Source: Siderastrea siderea (taxonomy: Eukaryota > Cnidaria > Anthozoa > Scleractinia > Rhizangiidae). From it: a DNA stretch of 64,000 bases. Positions 11,443-22,375 of the stretch are shown piece after piece. Each line of letters opens with the position of its first letter. Position 1 is the first letter of the stretch. The DNA lies in the NCBI GenBank assembly GCA_964030785.1, contig OZ034967.1:59523712-59587711 (forward strand), written 5' to 3'. Below the pieces are notes generated by a model. It saw nothing but the letters and a program-made list of their open reading frames with translations, ran no database searches and was not told the DNA's origin. The translations under genes were made by a program, and so were the position numbers.

Positions 11443-11794
11443 ATGGGTAAGGATTATTACAAGATACTGGATCTTCCACGCAACGCAAGCGAAGACGAAA
11501 TACGTAAGGCCTACCGAAAAATGGCCTTAAAATTCCATCCAGACAAAAACAAGAGTGCCGAAGCTGAAGAGAAATTTAAAGAGGTCGCCGAAGCCTACGA
11601 AGTTCTCAGCGACCCACAGAAGAGAGAGGTGTTTGATAACTACGGTGAAGAAGGCCTCAAAGGTACCCCAAATCCACCTGGTGGTGCTACCGAGTTTAAA
11701 TTTGAAATGCCGACAGGATTCACAGCTTTTACGTTTCATGGAGATCCGATGTCTACGTTTTCAAGAGTATTTGGAAGAGAAGATCCCTTCAAAG
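11443..11794 (+). CDS. DNAJB exon 1 (J domain and start of the G/F region)
   Basis: Contains the whole J domain (HPD at residues 32-34). It ends at a GTATGA donor after the first base of codon 118. The frame would run only a few more codons (GMNNRI) into the intron before a stop, which confirms that splicing is needed. Confidence 0.93.
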
Positions 11795-14163
11795 GTATGA
11801 ATAATCGGATATAGAGCTCTTATCGAAACTCACAGAAAATATAAATAAGCACACTGAAGATTATTGTAGGCCAAAAAATAAGCTTAGGACCAAAGCTTTG
11901 AGCTTTTGCACAATATTTCGATGAATAAACCAATATGACGAGAGTTGCTACATTTATTTAGTTACACTGTACTTAATTAATTAGTAGTCAGTCTTTTCCT
12001 TTAAAAAGAAATCAAAACAAATTTAAGCATTTTACTTCATTTTCTGCTTTCAGACATGGCTCGAGTTCAATCGAAAAACTGTGTCAAGTTTTCAAGCAGT
12101 ATGCGTCCTAGTAATCGTCAAAATAATTTGCCAGAGCAGTTAAGCTTAATGTTATCACAGAAGCACTTGTTTTTCACATATTTACCTGTACCTGTATCAG
12201 TTGCCTTTTTTGTTGATTCTCCCACGCACATGTATTAATTGTGGTTCTTTGTTTCATCCGGATTGGTGAGATTGCGATTCAAAACGTAAAATTTTTGTTG
12301 TTTGCATTTTTCGCTGAACAGTGGTACAGCAATATTCTAGAAACAGGTTTATTTTCTTTTATTATGTGGGACAGGTTTAATAACAAAGAGAAACGAAGAA
12401 AAGGGCCAGTTTAGGAAAGTTGTTTTCTTTTCCTTTGCTAGTATTTTTCTTCATTATTAACCCTTGTGCTTAGATGTTGGACATTATAAAAACAATTTAG
12501 TCCCTGAAGAATCCAGAACATTTTATTCTGGAAAATGTCTGTTTTGCTATTGACATGGCAAACAAATTATAGTGGGGGTCTGTCGTTAATCAGTTCCCAG
12601 TCATTTTTTTATGTCAATATGCCGTCAATTATTCAATTCTCCAGATTCTTAAATTATCTAGACTTTTCTGTGTTGTCTTGATTTCTTCATATCATTGATC
12701 GCTTGAATCCATAAAAAACTTTGAGCAAAGAATGTACCAGTTATTCCTTTAAAAAGGTTTTATTTACTCTGTGTTGCTTATTGCAAATTGCTGCCCACAA
12801 AAATTTTTTTTTTTTGTGTTGTGAGGACTCTAGATTTTTCCAGACTGTTAATATTTTCTGGAGCTCAGCAAGACTGGATAATCACTGGTCATCTGTTTCC
12901 AGTGATATGTGGCTCATTGCAATTTCAAGTGCATGGCTTTCATTACAAATCTTGATTGGACAATGGGAAATACCTCCCAATTAATTGCATTCTTTATTGG
13001 CCATAACTGTCTCCTTGGCAAAGACTTAGGGCCTGTTTACAAGCAGGCGGGTTACCCTAGCACCTAGGGTTACCCTAGCAGGAGGGTTACCCTAGCGCTC
13101 CCACATTTCTTCTTTTTTTCATCGACGTGTTTACAAGGCAGCTAGGGTTACCCTAGCAGCTAGGGTAACCCTAGCTGAGTGCTAGGGTTACCCTAGGTGC
13201 TAGGGTAACCCTAGCGCCTTGTAAACGCTCTGCTAGGGATAACTCGCCTACCCGGGACAACTTTTTACTTGTTTCCAGACCCTTTGAAGGTTGACAACAA
13301 ACGGCCATCATGGCGGATCGCACACACAGTGGTGCTGGCCGTGGGGCTAAATGGAGAGTTTCTTTACCAGAAACCGAAAATATTTCTACTCCAAGGTCGG
13401 CGAGTCCGCTCGTATTTCGTTCTTCCACACCGAATTATGACGACGAGTCAAATCAAACATCCGGACTGGACAAAAATGATGATTTGCAATCTCGTGAATC
13501 TAGGGAAAAAACGAAAGATGTCAACTGATTCGAATCTGATCCAGAAAAAGCACAAAGAAAACAAGAAAACAAAGTGGGTATGGTCAGTTGAAAAAGTTGA
13601 GGAGATGCTCAAGTTTTTGCGAGAGTATAAGTCGACCTGTGACTTTCACGGTGTCGACTTTGAAGCTGATCTCCAGGCACTGTACACGGAAGTGAGACGA
13701 TGTATGGCGACTTTGTATCCTGATGAATTTGGAACGCCAAGCGTTACCGAAACGGAAACAAGTATTAAGGATACGGGCAAAGAGGAATACCAAAGTTTCA
13801 AATCTAAAATTGATGAGGAAAAGTTGGCAATCAAGAAAGGATATGAAAGAGTCAAAGAAAAGATAAAGAACATTCGTCAAGATTACCGGACTGCGGTGAA
13901 CAAGGGAAGTCGTAGTGGCAGCGGAAAAATTGTTAAGGAGAATTTCGATCTCCTAAATGAAATTTGGGGCGGCTCTCCTGCGACAAACACAATCCCATGT
14001 GGTATTGACGGTGACTTGTTGAAAGAATCAGTTCAGGATGAAAATGACAGTGAAGTTCAAGGTATGTGATTTCACTTGAGTGGAGATGAGTTCATTTGTA
14101 GTGTCCTAAATTAGTGCTGCAGTGCTAATGAATTGACACTTAAATAAAGTTTATTGTTATTGC

Positions 14164-14205
<42 letters not shown>

Positions 14206-17200
14206 CAATCATACATGTATTAATCAGTCAAGGAGTTCATATTTTCTTTATGGTAACAAAATAAAGTAAGAATCAATTGCATGGTTTGGGCTTGGACAAG
14301 GTGATGACAATAATTTATTGATGAGAACTTTGTTAAAATAGAGCTGATTGCTTATAATAATATCAACCCCTGTATACTATGAATGGTATAGCATGTATTG
14401 CTGGCAGTTAACATTGGCAACTACCAGCAGGTAAAAATTAATAGGTTGTCGAAGAGGTTATGGTATCATCTTATTTATAATGTTACAAATATAAATAGAA
14501 ACAAATTCGATTTACTGATTGATATAATATATTGAAGTGCTTTTACAAAATCCAGTTCAGTATCTATTGGCAAAGGAAAGAAAAGAAAAGAAATATAAAA
14601 TTTGAGTCTTATGGTAGCTAATATCCAACAATAATATCTGTTCTACAGGTTTTTTATAATCATTATACAATAACAAATGAAAAAGACAACAATTCATGAT
14701 ATTGTTACATTCTGTAATTTCTAAAGCTAATTCACATATTAACAGTGTTTTTTTTAACATTTAGCCATTTTAGGGTCTTCACATTCCCCGTCCCCATCCT
14801 TTTTTGGTGATGATGATGGTGATGATGAGACAGATAACTTGTCAAGTGTCAGTCAAAGAAGTGTAGAAGAAAGCAGGTGCTCAGAGGATAATTCTACTGA
14901 AGCTAAAGCAAAGGGCAAGGCTAGAGTAAATACAGCTAAAATTGCTCAACTGGTTGACAACAAGCGAAAACATATGGAACGAAACTTGTCTCAAGCACAA
15001 CGGGATAAAATCCTAATGAGCACTGCTAAAGATGAGGTTGCCATGAAAAAGAATCTTCTGGATGCCTTTGCTCAGTCAAACAAGGTCTTTGAAGCCTCAA
15101 TGTCAAAGATGACTGACTGCCTAACTTCACTTGGTAGTGGTATTGCATCTGCTATGCAAATGGTTGCAATGGCTTTGTCAGGTCAACCACAATCATTTCC
15201 CCCAAACCATGGACAATACATGGGGGCACCCACACCTGCTATGTTTGGCTCTGGTGTTAGTAACAACTATAGTGGCTCTCAGCCTTCTAGCAGTCACCTG
15301 TACCATGGAGCTGGAATCCATTCTCCTCAGTTTTCATATGAAGCTGGATCATTTCAGGCAGACATCCCTTACAGTTCAGTGAGTCAGAGAGCCTCTCCGG
15401 TTACATCTTCTCATATTGAGAATTCAGGGTCAGATTCTTCCAGAGACTATTTTAAACTGTGATTCTTATCAGACATTTATTTATGGACAGTCTTTTTATT
15501 TCCTTGGTTCCCTAGCTGAGCTGAAGCGTTGAGTTTTGATATTGATGTTATTATCAAGTTGAGGCAGTTTAGTCTAAATTCTTTAGAATGTATTTGACAA
15601 TAAGAAAATTTGAATGTTTTTATTTGATCAACAATTTGCATTGTTATCAGGTTATAACAACAGTGACATTAATAACAAAATAAGTAGGAAAGTAAAGGTA
15701 TGTAGTACTTCAAGTTATTGAGATTACAGCCAACGATGGGATTAACTGTCATACAAGCCATAAAATACATGTATATGATAAAGAAAGAACCACTTTTTTC
15801 ATATTAAAAGCTTATTACAAGGCTTTTTCTCTTCTTGGTAAACAGAAATTTGTTAACATTTTTTGTTTCAAACACAGAGGTACAGTTCAAAAATCCAACA
15901 CACATGTACAGTGTATATTAAGTAAATTGTGGCACAACCGTTCAAGTTATAGACCTAACAGGCTCTATTTGTACTAGTTTTCTGCACACCACATATATTT
16001 TTTGTAACATAACATTTTAGTTGGGGAGGTGGCTATTAAAGAGTAAAACTTTACTCACCAATACAAGAAATACATGTTGGAGACTGTTTAATGTTTATTT
16101 ATATTCGATAACACCTCCACAAAATTGAAACAAAAATAATGTGGTGGACAGATAACTCCAAAAATGTACAAACAATACAATATTACTGTTTATAAATTGC
16201 CTTTGTTTTTGTATAACATCTATTATGAGGGGCTAATTTGTATTAGAAAAAAATAAAGAAGAAAAGAGCCTTTGTCATTGATGGTGGTATTGCTACATAA
16301 CACTTTTGTGCTGAATACTTGGTTATGTTAAACAGTTCAATGCAACATTCACAACATATGCCCTTAATTCCAGGTAAGCAGATAATTTGCTGTGTTGATC
16401 ATTCCTTTAAGGGTGCAATACAAGTCAATGAGGAATGTGCTCTCTGTACATCAAAGTAATAACATTTCGAACATGTGTACCTTCTGCAGTGTTGAATGCA
16501 TACAAACGGTCTGGCTCAGTGTCTGGTTGCATTGACCTATCATGAGCAATCTGCCTGGCAACATCATCATCTTCTACTGTCATGCCATGTTTTTCACAAA
16601 AATTATGCAACACGAAACAGGCATATATAACAGTGGGCACAAATGAGAGTCCCAAGTCAATACGTTTATTTAAGATCTGCCACCTAGCTTTAAGCCGTCC
16701 GAAAGCACACTCGATAGGATTTCTACAACTTCTCAGCATTGTGTTAAAAATGACTTCTTCATTTGATCTTGGATTTGGGTACTCCTTCATACAATAAGGC
16801 AGCAGGGGATATGCTGGATCTCCAAGCAATAACACTGGCACTTTGTCATAGCCTGGCAAAATTTCCCTATATAACATAGGAAGTTCACCTTTGCTGAGCA
16901 TTCTGTTGATTCTTGAGTTGGAAAACACTCGACCATCATGGACAGAACCTGGCCACCTAACATCGACATCTAAGAATGTTCCCTTGTAGTCGCAAACCGC
17001 TTGAACATTCAAAGTATGCTTCATTTTATAACTAAAGTAATCATGCGGATTCTCCTTAGGTGATAGAATGGGAATATGAGTTCCATCAACACATCCGAAT
17101 CCTTGAGGAAAACCAAATTTGTTCTCCATTTTAGACACAAGCTCCATCATCTCTTGTTCTGTGGTTGGCAATTTGATAACATTTGGTCCACACTTGTTAG

Positions 17201-19760
17201 TCAAGACATGACAAACTTTACGAACAACAACGGACACTGTACAAAGGGCTACTCCAAAAGCATTGGCAGTCATAAGAATAGACCCCTGATCCTTGAGATA
17301 GTATAAAGTCATAGCCAATTGTTTCTCCACTGACAATACATCATCTCCGCGTGGACCACGACTAGGCTGAAGAAAAGGCCTAACTTCATTAGCGAGGACC
17401 ATGAAAACATTTCGATCCATTCTGAAATTCTTCTTCCATTCGCTTTCCTCCATCCTGCCCTCAAATAAGTTTCTCCACCACTGATCCGTACGGCCTGGTT
17501 TTCTTTGAAATCGTCTTCGTCGAATAATTCTCCTTTTTACATGTCGCAATCGAGCGAGTGCTTTATTGTATTCCATAGCCGCGTTTAACAAGGCAACTTG
17601 CTCTCGCTTTCTAGAAATGAGAATGTAACACAGCAAAACTCCATGGCACTGAAAAGCAGCTATAACTGGCAGCAACGACAGCAGAATCGAAGAAACTGCC
17701 ACAATCCTTCCCTTGTCGGCCATTTTGTTTGCAATGCGTGCGGTTACCAAGCATATTAAGTTGTCCCCGGTTGGTAGGGTAACCCTACCTGTTAAATTTT
17801 GCTTATAAACCCGGGCTATCTTTTAACCCTCTTGCTAGGGTAACCCTAGGTGCTAGGGTTACCCGCCTGCTTGTAAACAGGCCCTTAACTTTATACGAGG
17901 GAAAATGATAAGATTAGTGTAATAGGATTTGAATAAATCCTGAACACCTATTAAAATTAAATAGATTACACATTTTTCTCGTACATTGATCCCTCCTTAG
18001 AATTAGTGTTTTTTGTACGAGGATTTACATACCCTCCAAATTGGAGAAGATTGGTGGCATAAAAAAAAGTGTGTTGTTAAAAAAACGGTGGTCCTCAAAA
18101 GTTTAATAACTGCTTCTGATGCCTACTAATGACAAGAGCTTTAGTTAACTGCACTTGGTCAAAAGGAAAACAGAGGTTTTTCTGGTAAAAAAATGAAAAT
18201 TATTTAACGGTGGATTTTCCTGTGGTTCCTTCAGTGAATTTTTTTAAAAGCTTGAACCATTAATATAAAGGCTTTATTTCACATTGTGTAGTTCCAGAAA
18301 ATATCCATACTCCCCCCACAGAAGGAATAATTGGAAATTCCAGGGAGGGTGGGGGTCTCAAGGGCCCAAAAATGATATTTGTCAATATATAAACTTTGAG
18401 CTAAATCAGGATTCCAGATCCTTCTGTGGGAGGGTGGGAATGGATATTTTCTGGAACTACACATTTCCATTTTTTGGAAAAAATTGTCAGAGCAGTTCAG
18501 TTCGTTAGAAATAACAAATCACTTCACTGAGGAAACTTCTAGATATGAATGAAAGAATGATAGTTTCCTTGCTGCCTTGCTGCCATGATAATGGCTTCTA
18601 CCCCCCCCCCCCCCCCCCGGGAAAAGAAACTCTCATTCATACTCGTTAGTGCAGGTGATTTGTAAGTACTTTAGGGAGCCTTGCTAACTCTCATTCTCAC
18701 TCCCAGAGATTGGTTAAGTCCAAGGTTTGAGACTGGTTACATTTGATTTTAGCCAAGAAAGCACAGAAAAACTTGAACATATGCTTCACTGAATGAGTAG
18801 GAGCACTCTGGACCATGTCCAAATCATTTTCTGAAAAGTGTTTCAGAGTAAACGTGCACAAGATTTGCGTGACTTTGTGCTCTAAGTTTCTAAAATTCTG
18901 GACGTTAAGACAGTCCCAAACTGCCAAGCCTGAATTTCCAAGCCTTGAGTTTTTATTTGCCAAATTTTGAGACTCAGATAAAATTTGCTGAGCTGGAACA
19001 GTTTTTGTGGTCCATAATCCTAAACCATTTTTTCATCTTAGGGATGTTTGATCGTGGCTTTGGTGTACCTGGTGCTTTTGGAGGAGTAGATTTTCCAGAC
19101 ATGGGAGGCTTTCATACTTTCCATCATCAAGCACACCCTGCCTTCAGCCGTCAAAGGTCATCATCTTTTGAGGACATGTCATTTGCACGCAAAAAGGCCC
19201 AAGATCCTCCAATAGAAAAATTTCTGATGGTTACACTAGAGGAACTCCTAACAGGGACCACTAAGAAACTGAAAATCATCAAAAAGGTTTTGAATCCTGA
19301 TAGAATGACAACTCGCCCAGAGGAGAAAATTCTCACTATTGATGTAAGAAAGGGATGGAAAGAAGGAACAAAGATCACATTCCCAGAGGAAGGAGATCAA
19401 AAGCCTCACACTGTTCCTGCGGATATTGTCTTCATAATTAAGGACAAACCACATATTTACTTCAAACGAGATCAGGATAATAACATTCTTTATACGGCAA
19501 AGGTGTCTCTGAAAGAAGCCCTCACTGGCCACACCTCAGGGGCATCAGTTCCAGTTCCCACGTTGGACAAACGAACAGTCAACATCCCAGTGAACACTAT
19601 TATTAAACCTGGAACAAAACGCCGCATCAAAGGGGAGGGTCTGCCATTACCCAAGAAGCTTAATCAGAGAGCTGACATGCTGGTGGAGTTTGATGTTGAC
19701 TTTCCAGTGCAGCTACCAGCAGCAAATATCGAGATGTTAAAGAATGCTCTTCCTGAGTGA
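11443..19760 (+). CDS. DnaJ homolog subfamily B (DNAJB1/4/5-like HSP40), two coding exons
   Basis: Exon 1 is 11443-11794 and exon 2 is 19042-19760. The donor (AAAG/GTATGA) and acceptor (TCTTAG/GGATG) join in phase to give 356 codons. The J domain starts at residue 1 ([12 protein letters not shown]), with the HPD triad at residues 32-34 that stimulates HSP70 ATPase activity. A Gly/Phe-rich linker runs to about residue 170. Two C-terminal beta-sandwich domains ([45 protein letters not shown]) bind substrate and dimerise. There is no CxxCxGxG zinc finger, so it is a class B HSP40. The length matches DNAJB1/4/5 (about 340-350 residues). The 7.2 kb intron holds a Harbinger transposon and a MITE. 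HSE-like sites upstream suggest heat induction. Confidence 0.95.
13026..13028. repeat. Left TTA target-site duplication of the Harbinger element
   Basis: TTA directly precedes the left TIR and is repeated at 17885-17887 after the right TIR. A 3 bp TWA duplication is diagnostic of PIF/Harbinger insertion. Confidence 0.9.
13029..13214. repeat. Left Harbinger terminus: TIR plus five telomere-like subterminal motifs
   Basis: After the TIR, CTAGGGT(T/A)ACCCTAG, a 15-mer that is palindromic apart from its central base, occurs at 13064, 13142, 13160, 13182 and 13200. Each contains TAGGGT(T/A)A, like metazoan TTAGGG telomere sequence. A second internal TIR-like phrase (GTGTTTACAAGGC) lies near 13128, with its inverse (GCCTTGTAAAC) near 13216. 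Confidence 0.9.
13310..15462 (+). CDS. Harbinger ORF1: Myb/SANT-like DNA-binding protein, two exons, probable frameshift
   Basis: The first ATG with coding-like sequence is at 13310 ([15 protein letters not shown]). That frame stops at 13528. The frame that continues ([15 protein letters not shown]) joins at an A6 tract (13506-13511) if one A is removed, so a one-base insertion or sequence error is likely; otherwise translation starts at 13437 or 13518. Next comes the DNA-binding region [18 protein letters not shown] ... [13 protein letters not shown], of the Myb/SANT (NAIF1-like) type found beside Harbinger transposases. The donor at 14062 (CAAG/GTATGT) and acceptors ending at 14764 or 14773 keep phase. 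Exon 2 encodes a basic/coiled stretch and a Ser/Gly/Pro-rich tail, with stop at 15460-15462. In active Harbingers this partner escorts the transposase to DNA. Confidence 0.75.
14162..14206. repeat. (ATT)n microsatellite in the Harbinger ORF1 intron
   Basis: About fourteen ATT units inside the 14062-14764 intron. Confidence 0.95.
15463..16424. other. Harbinger spacer between convergent genes
   Basis: About 960 bp of AT-rich sequence between the ends of the two convergent transposon genes. It presumably holds both 3' UTRs. Nothing else recognised. Confidence 0.6.
16425..17750 (-). CDS. Harbinger DDE transposase (HARBI1-like nuclease, DDE_Tnp_4 type)
   Basis: Uninterrupted 441-codon frame, with alternative starts at M1 or M10 (MADKGR). 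An N-terminal basic region ([13 protein letters not shown], 72-84) precedes [13 protein letters not shown], which is typical of Harbinger transposases. Catalytic-core blocks are [10 protein letters not shown] (Asp222), [11 protein letters not shown] (Asp272), [12 protein letters not shown] (Asp311) and [14 protein letters not shown] (Glu347). Glu347 lies 35 residues after Asp311, and Asp222 and Asp272 are 50 apart. Which of Asp272 or Asp311 is the second catalytic acid was not resolved here. C-terminal [10 protein letters not shown] is also a family hallmark. No frameshift or stop was seen, so the enzyme could be active. Confidence 0.93.
   Translation of the reverse strand: MVTARIANKMADKGRIVAVSSILLSLLPVIAAFQCHGVLLCYILISRKREQVALLNAAMEYNKALARLRHVKRRIIRRRRFQRKPGRTDQWWRNLFEGRMEESEWKKNFRMDRNVFMVLANEVRPFLQPSRGPRGDDVLSVEKQLAMTLYYLKDQGSILMTANAFGVALCTVSVVVRKVCHVLTNKCGPNVIKLPTTEQEMMELVSKMENKFGFPQGFGCVDGTHIPILSPKENPHDYFSYKMKHTLNVQAVCDYKGTFLDVDVRWPGSVHDGRVFSNSRINRMLSKGELPMLYREILPGYDKVPVLLLGDPAYPLLPYCMKEYPNPRSNEEVIFNTMLRSCRNPIECAFGRLKARWQILNKRIDLGLSFVPTVIYACFVLHNFCEKHGMTVEDDDVARQIAHDRSMQPDTEPDRLYAFNTAEGTHVRNVITLMYREHIPH
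17774..17884. repeat. Right Harbinger terminus with subterminal telomere-like motifs
   Basis: Holds one full CTAGGGTAACCCTAG (17835-17849), a core TAGGGTAACCCTA (17774-17786) and a partial copy (17853-17864) running into the right TIR. There are fewer copies than at the left end, so the termini are asymmetric. Confidence 0.88.
18285..18463. mobile_element. MITE, 179 bp, about 45 bp TIRs, in the DNAJB intron
   Basis: The left end TGTGTAGTTCCAGAAAATAT and the right end are inverted copies with few differences, including the CCACAGAAGG block. It is non-coding; superfamily not determined. Confidence 0.85.
18601..18618. repeat. Poly-C run (18 bp)
   Basis: Uninterrupted C homopolymer followed by GGG, in the DNAJB intron. 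Probably the end of a poly-G/C-terminated repeat. Confidence 0.9.
19042..19760 (+). CDS. DNAJB exon 2 (G/F region and C-terminal substrate-binding domains)
   Basis: Starts after an AG acceptor, completing codon 118 (Gly), and runs through both C-terminal domains to the TGA at 19758-19760. Frame and phase match exon 1 exactly. Confidence 0.93.
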
Positions 19761-19948
19761 GAAGAGAACTTAAACTTTTATTTATAAATGCAACTAACTT
19801 ATGAAGTTAGCTTGTCAGCAGCAGAATGCTTTAAAAGAGAACATTTTGAAGCTATGGGTTATTTTATAAAGAACTTGCATTTTAGGCCATGTTTTCTCTC
19901 CTTCTAAGAATAGAAACCAAAACTCATGAATTTTGTTGGCCTGAGTGA

Positions 19949-19954
19949 AATAAA
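19949..19954 (+). terminator. Candidate DNAJB polyadenylation signal
   Basis: AATAAA about 190 bp after the stop codon. A second one lies at 20597-20602, so a longer 3' UTR is also possible. Confidence 0.45.
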
Positions 19955-20922
19955 TTAGGTTTGCCCTTAGAGTGGTAGGCAAAGGAACTGAGCGCTGAGT
20001 GTGTATTTCGTGTTCTTAGTGAAAAATGCAAAGATCAGATTCCAAATTCTCTAACGTTGCCTCTGCGGATGTCTTGAATAGTTTTTGTTGTTTGGGAATT
20101 TGGTTTTAATCATGCTGACATTTTTGTCGGTACTCAGTTTCTTGTCATTTTCCAGTGATAACTGGTGATTTCAGGTCACCCTGTAAGATTTTATCCATTT
20201 AGAGCACAGAGGAAATTCCATTTTTAGACAAAAAAAACATTGCTTACAAAATATGATTTACACCTTGGATAATTATACAAGATGATTTCATATCAGGCTG
20301 AAAACAAGTGTATCTACAAAAAAGGAAAACTAAAACAAAGTGAAAACGAAACAAAGGACAACCTAAAATCGGCTTTCAGGTAGTTATAGCCTTTATTTTC
20401 CACATCATTCTTCTTTTACGTAAATAAGCGTGAAGACTGAATATAAATACATTAATAAATTATTTGTTATTGAGTGTTAGATGATTTATTTACCTATGTT
20501 GCAGACACAGACATGTAGTCCCTTTTCTGATGCAGATGTATTTATTTCTTGTTAAGTTTGCTCACTCGTACTGTAAATTTCTTCATCCTGAAATTTAATA
20601 AACAACTCACGAAAAAGAACCACAGGCTATTGTTCAATTGACGTGGATTCAAAGGAAGAAGTGAGAGGTGTGCAATTTAACTCTGTTCAACACAAAAATC
20701 TTTCTTGTTGCACTGCATTTGTTACAATTTTACAGTTAAATTGTACTCCCCGTCACATATATGGTAAACACACATCCTCCCTTCTTTATGCCCCCGTCTA
20801 TATAAGTGCTTCCCCATGATATGTTAAAATAATACAGGTGGGTTTAAATTATGAAGCAAATACAATGATTCCAAGTTGAAATATCATATTACATTGCATC
20901 ATGGATTGGACCCAACAACTTA

Positions 20923-21556
20923 TGCGCCGATCAATTCAAAACTTCAACATCCCCCCCCCCCGGGGCATACCCCGGGCATTTGACTTTGCATCGTGCCCGG
21001 GGAGGGGGGAATTTGAACCTTGCGTTGGAAGGGTGGGGAATTTGAACCGGATTTATCTCTTGTTCTGACGTAATACGTTTGTGAGTGTTTTCGGTTTTTG
21101 CAGGGTTTGACGGATTAACAAGATAGAATTTTGCCTTTGTTAGTGAATAACTCTTTCAAGAGGTCTTTAAAAGAAGTTTGAAGGTGTCATTACAGCATAT
21201 CTCTCTCTGAAAGGCGTGTAAAGTGTTTGGTTTGTTCTGACGTAATACGTTTGTGAGTTTTTTCGGTTTTTGCAGGGTTTGACGGATTTACAAGACAGAA
21301 TTTCGCCTTTGTTAGTGAATAACTCTTTCAAGAGGTCTTTAAAAGAAGTTTGAAGGTGTCATTACAGCATATCTCTCTCTGAAAGGCGTGTAAAGTGTTT
21401 GATTGAAGACGAAATTTGTCTTTGAGGAGAGGTAGTTCAATACTAATTGGTGGGGCATTTGAACGGCTTTGTTTTTTTGCCAATCTTCAAAAGTTCAAAT
21501 GCCCGGGGGGTTGCCCGGGGGGTGGGGGATGTTGAACTTTCGAATTGATCGGTGCA
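20923..21556. mobile_element. MITE, 634 bp, poly-C-tipped TIRs, TTA duplication
   Basis: The left TIR TGCGCCGATCAATTC...CAACATCCCCC and the right TIR are inverted with about three mismatches over 33 bp. TTA flanks both sides (20920-20922 and 21557-21559), which suggests Harbinger-type mobilisation. The TIR resembles that of the element at 22491-23421. The interior contains a 172 bp tandem duplication. Confidence 0.85.
21061..21404. repeat. 172 bp tandem duplication inside the MITE
   Basis: Two nearly identical copies start at 21061 and 21233 (TGTTCTGACGTAATACGTTT). They differ at only a few positions, so the duplication is recent. Confidence 0.93.
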
Positions 21557-21590
21557 TTAAGTTGGAATTTGTCTTTTCCATGCATATATC

Positions 21591-21863
21591 TTATTAGACG
21601 GTTTAGTGTGTAGTATCGTGGGATATTTTTACGAGTCACGCCTTGTTTTGGCATTATTTCTCACTGAAGAAGAGACAGCAGTCTCGAAACGTCTGAGGAT
21701 TTTTCCCCATTTTCTACTTCAAGCGCAGAGACACTAATTTAACTAATAACATCAAGAACATCTCAATTTACATGCGCTACACAGTTTTTATGCAATTTTC
21801 CGTTCAAAATACAGGAAACGAGTAAAAATATCCCACGATACTACACACTAAACCGTCTAATAA
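21591..21863. mobile_element. MITE, 273 bp, about 42 bp TIRs
   Basis: The terminal 42 bp (beginning TTATTAGACGGTTTAGTGTG) are inverted at the right end with no mismatch seen. Non-coding. It abuts the preceding MITE almost directly. Confidence 0.9.
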
Positions 21864-22375
21864 GGGATTTATTATCCAACTTATCTGAAACTTAGCTGCA
21901 AAATCGGAAAAGTGGTCCGCTTATAAACTGAGTTGCGTGACAAACCAACGTAACTTCTGAGCAGCGAGTGAGCGGGCCAGCGGGGCCAGGTTTCGCGCGC
22001 TTGATGTGAGGTTGTAGTTGATTGGTCAAAAACGAAAATTTGTCAAACCTGTCAATCGAAGTCAATCGAGCAAGCGTCGTGATTATTTCAAACTTGCAAG
22101 GAAAACAAAGACGGAATAGGGCAAATCTGAGTTATTTTCGGTTTTACAATTAGAGCCTGACAACAATGTTCTTGGTCACCGAGTAAAACTACGAAAAGAA
22201 AGAACTCGACAGAACAAACAGAACTCGAAAGTCAATTCAAACAAAGTTAAACAACAACTTGTTAACAATCCAAACGCACTTCAAGCTCATTCATCTTCGT
22301 CCGAATCAATAACCACGCGTCAAAGAGATAGCGGTGGAGAAATCTGACCAATAACAATAATACATTGTGCATTTG

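Larger units (their letters stand above)
13029..17884. mobile_element. PIF/Harbinger DNA transposon, 4,856 bp, nearly intact
   Basis: Terminal inverted repeats begin GGGCCTGTTTACAAGCAGGC on the left and are mirrored at the right end, with TTA duplications on both sides. Inside are two convergent genes, as in autonomous Harbingers: a Myb/SANT-like DNA-binding ORF on plus (13310-15462) and a DDE transposase on minus (16425-17750). Subterminal regions carry many copies of CTAGGGTTACCCTAG. The element sits inside the single DNAJB intron. The transposase frame is open over 441 codons. The only damage seen is one likely single-base frameshift near the start of the Myb-like ORF, so the insertion is young. 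Confidence 0.93.

Noticed and set aside
12056..12238. 60-codon frame in the DNAJB intron as an alternative exon
   Set aside because: Joining 11794 directly to 19042 gives a complete, colinear HSP40; this frame has no homology.
14557..14760. 67-codon minus-strand frame
   Set aside because: It lies in the Harbinger ORF1 intron, antisense, with no family resemblance.
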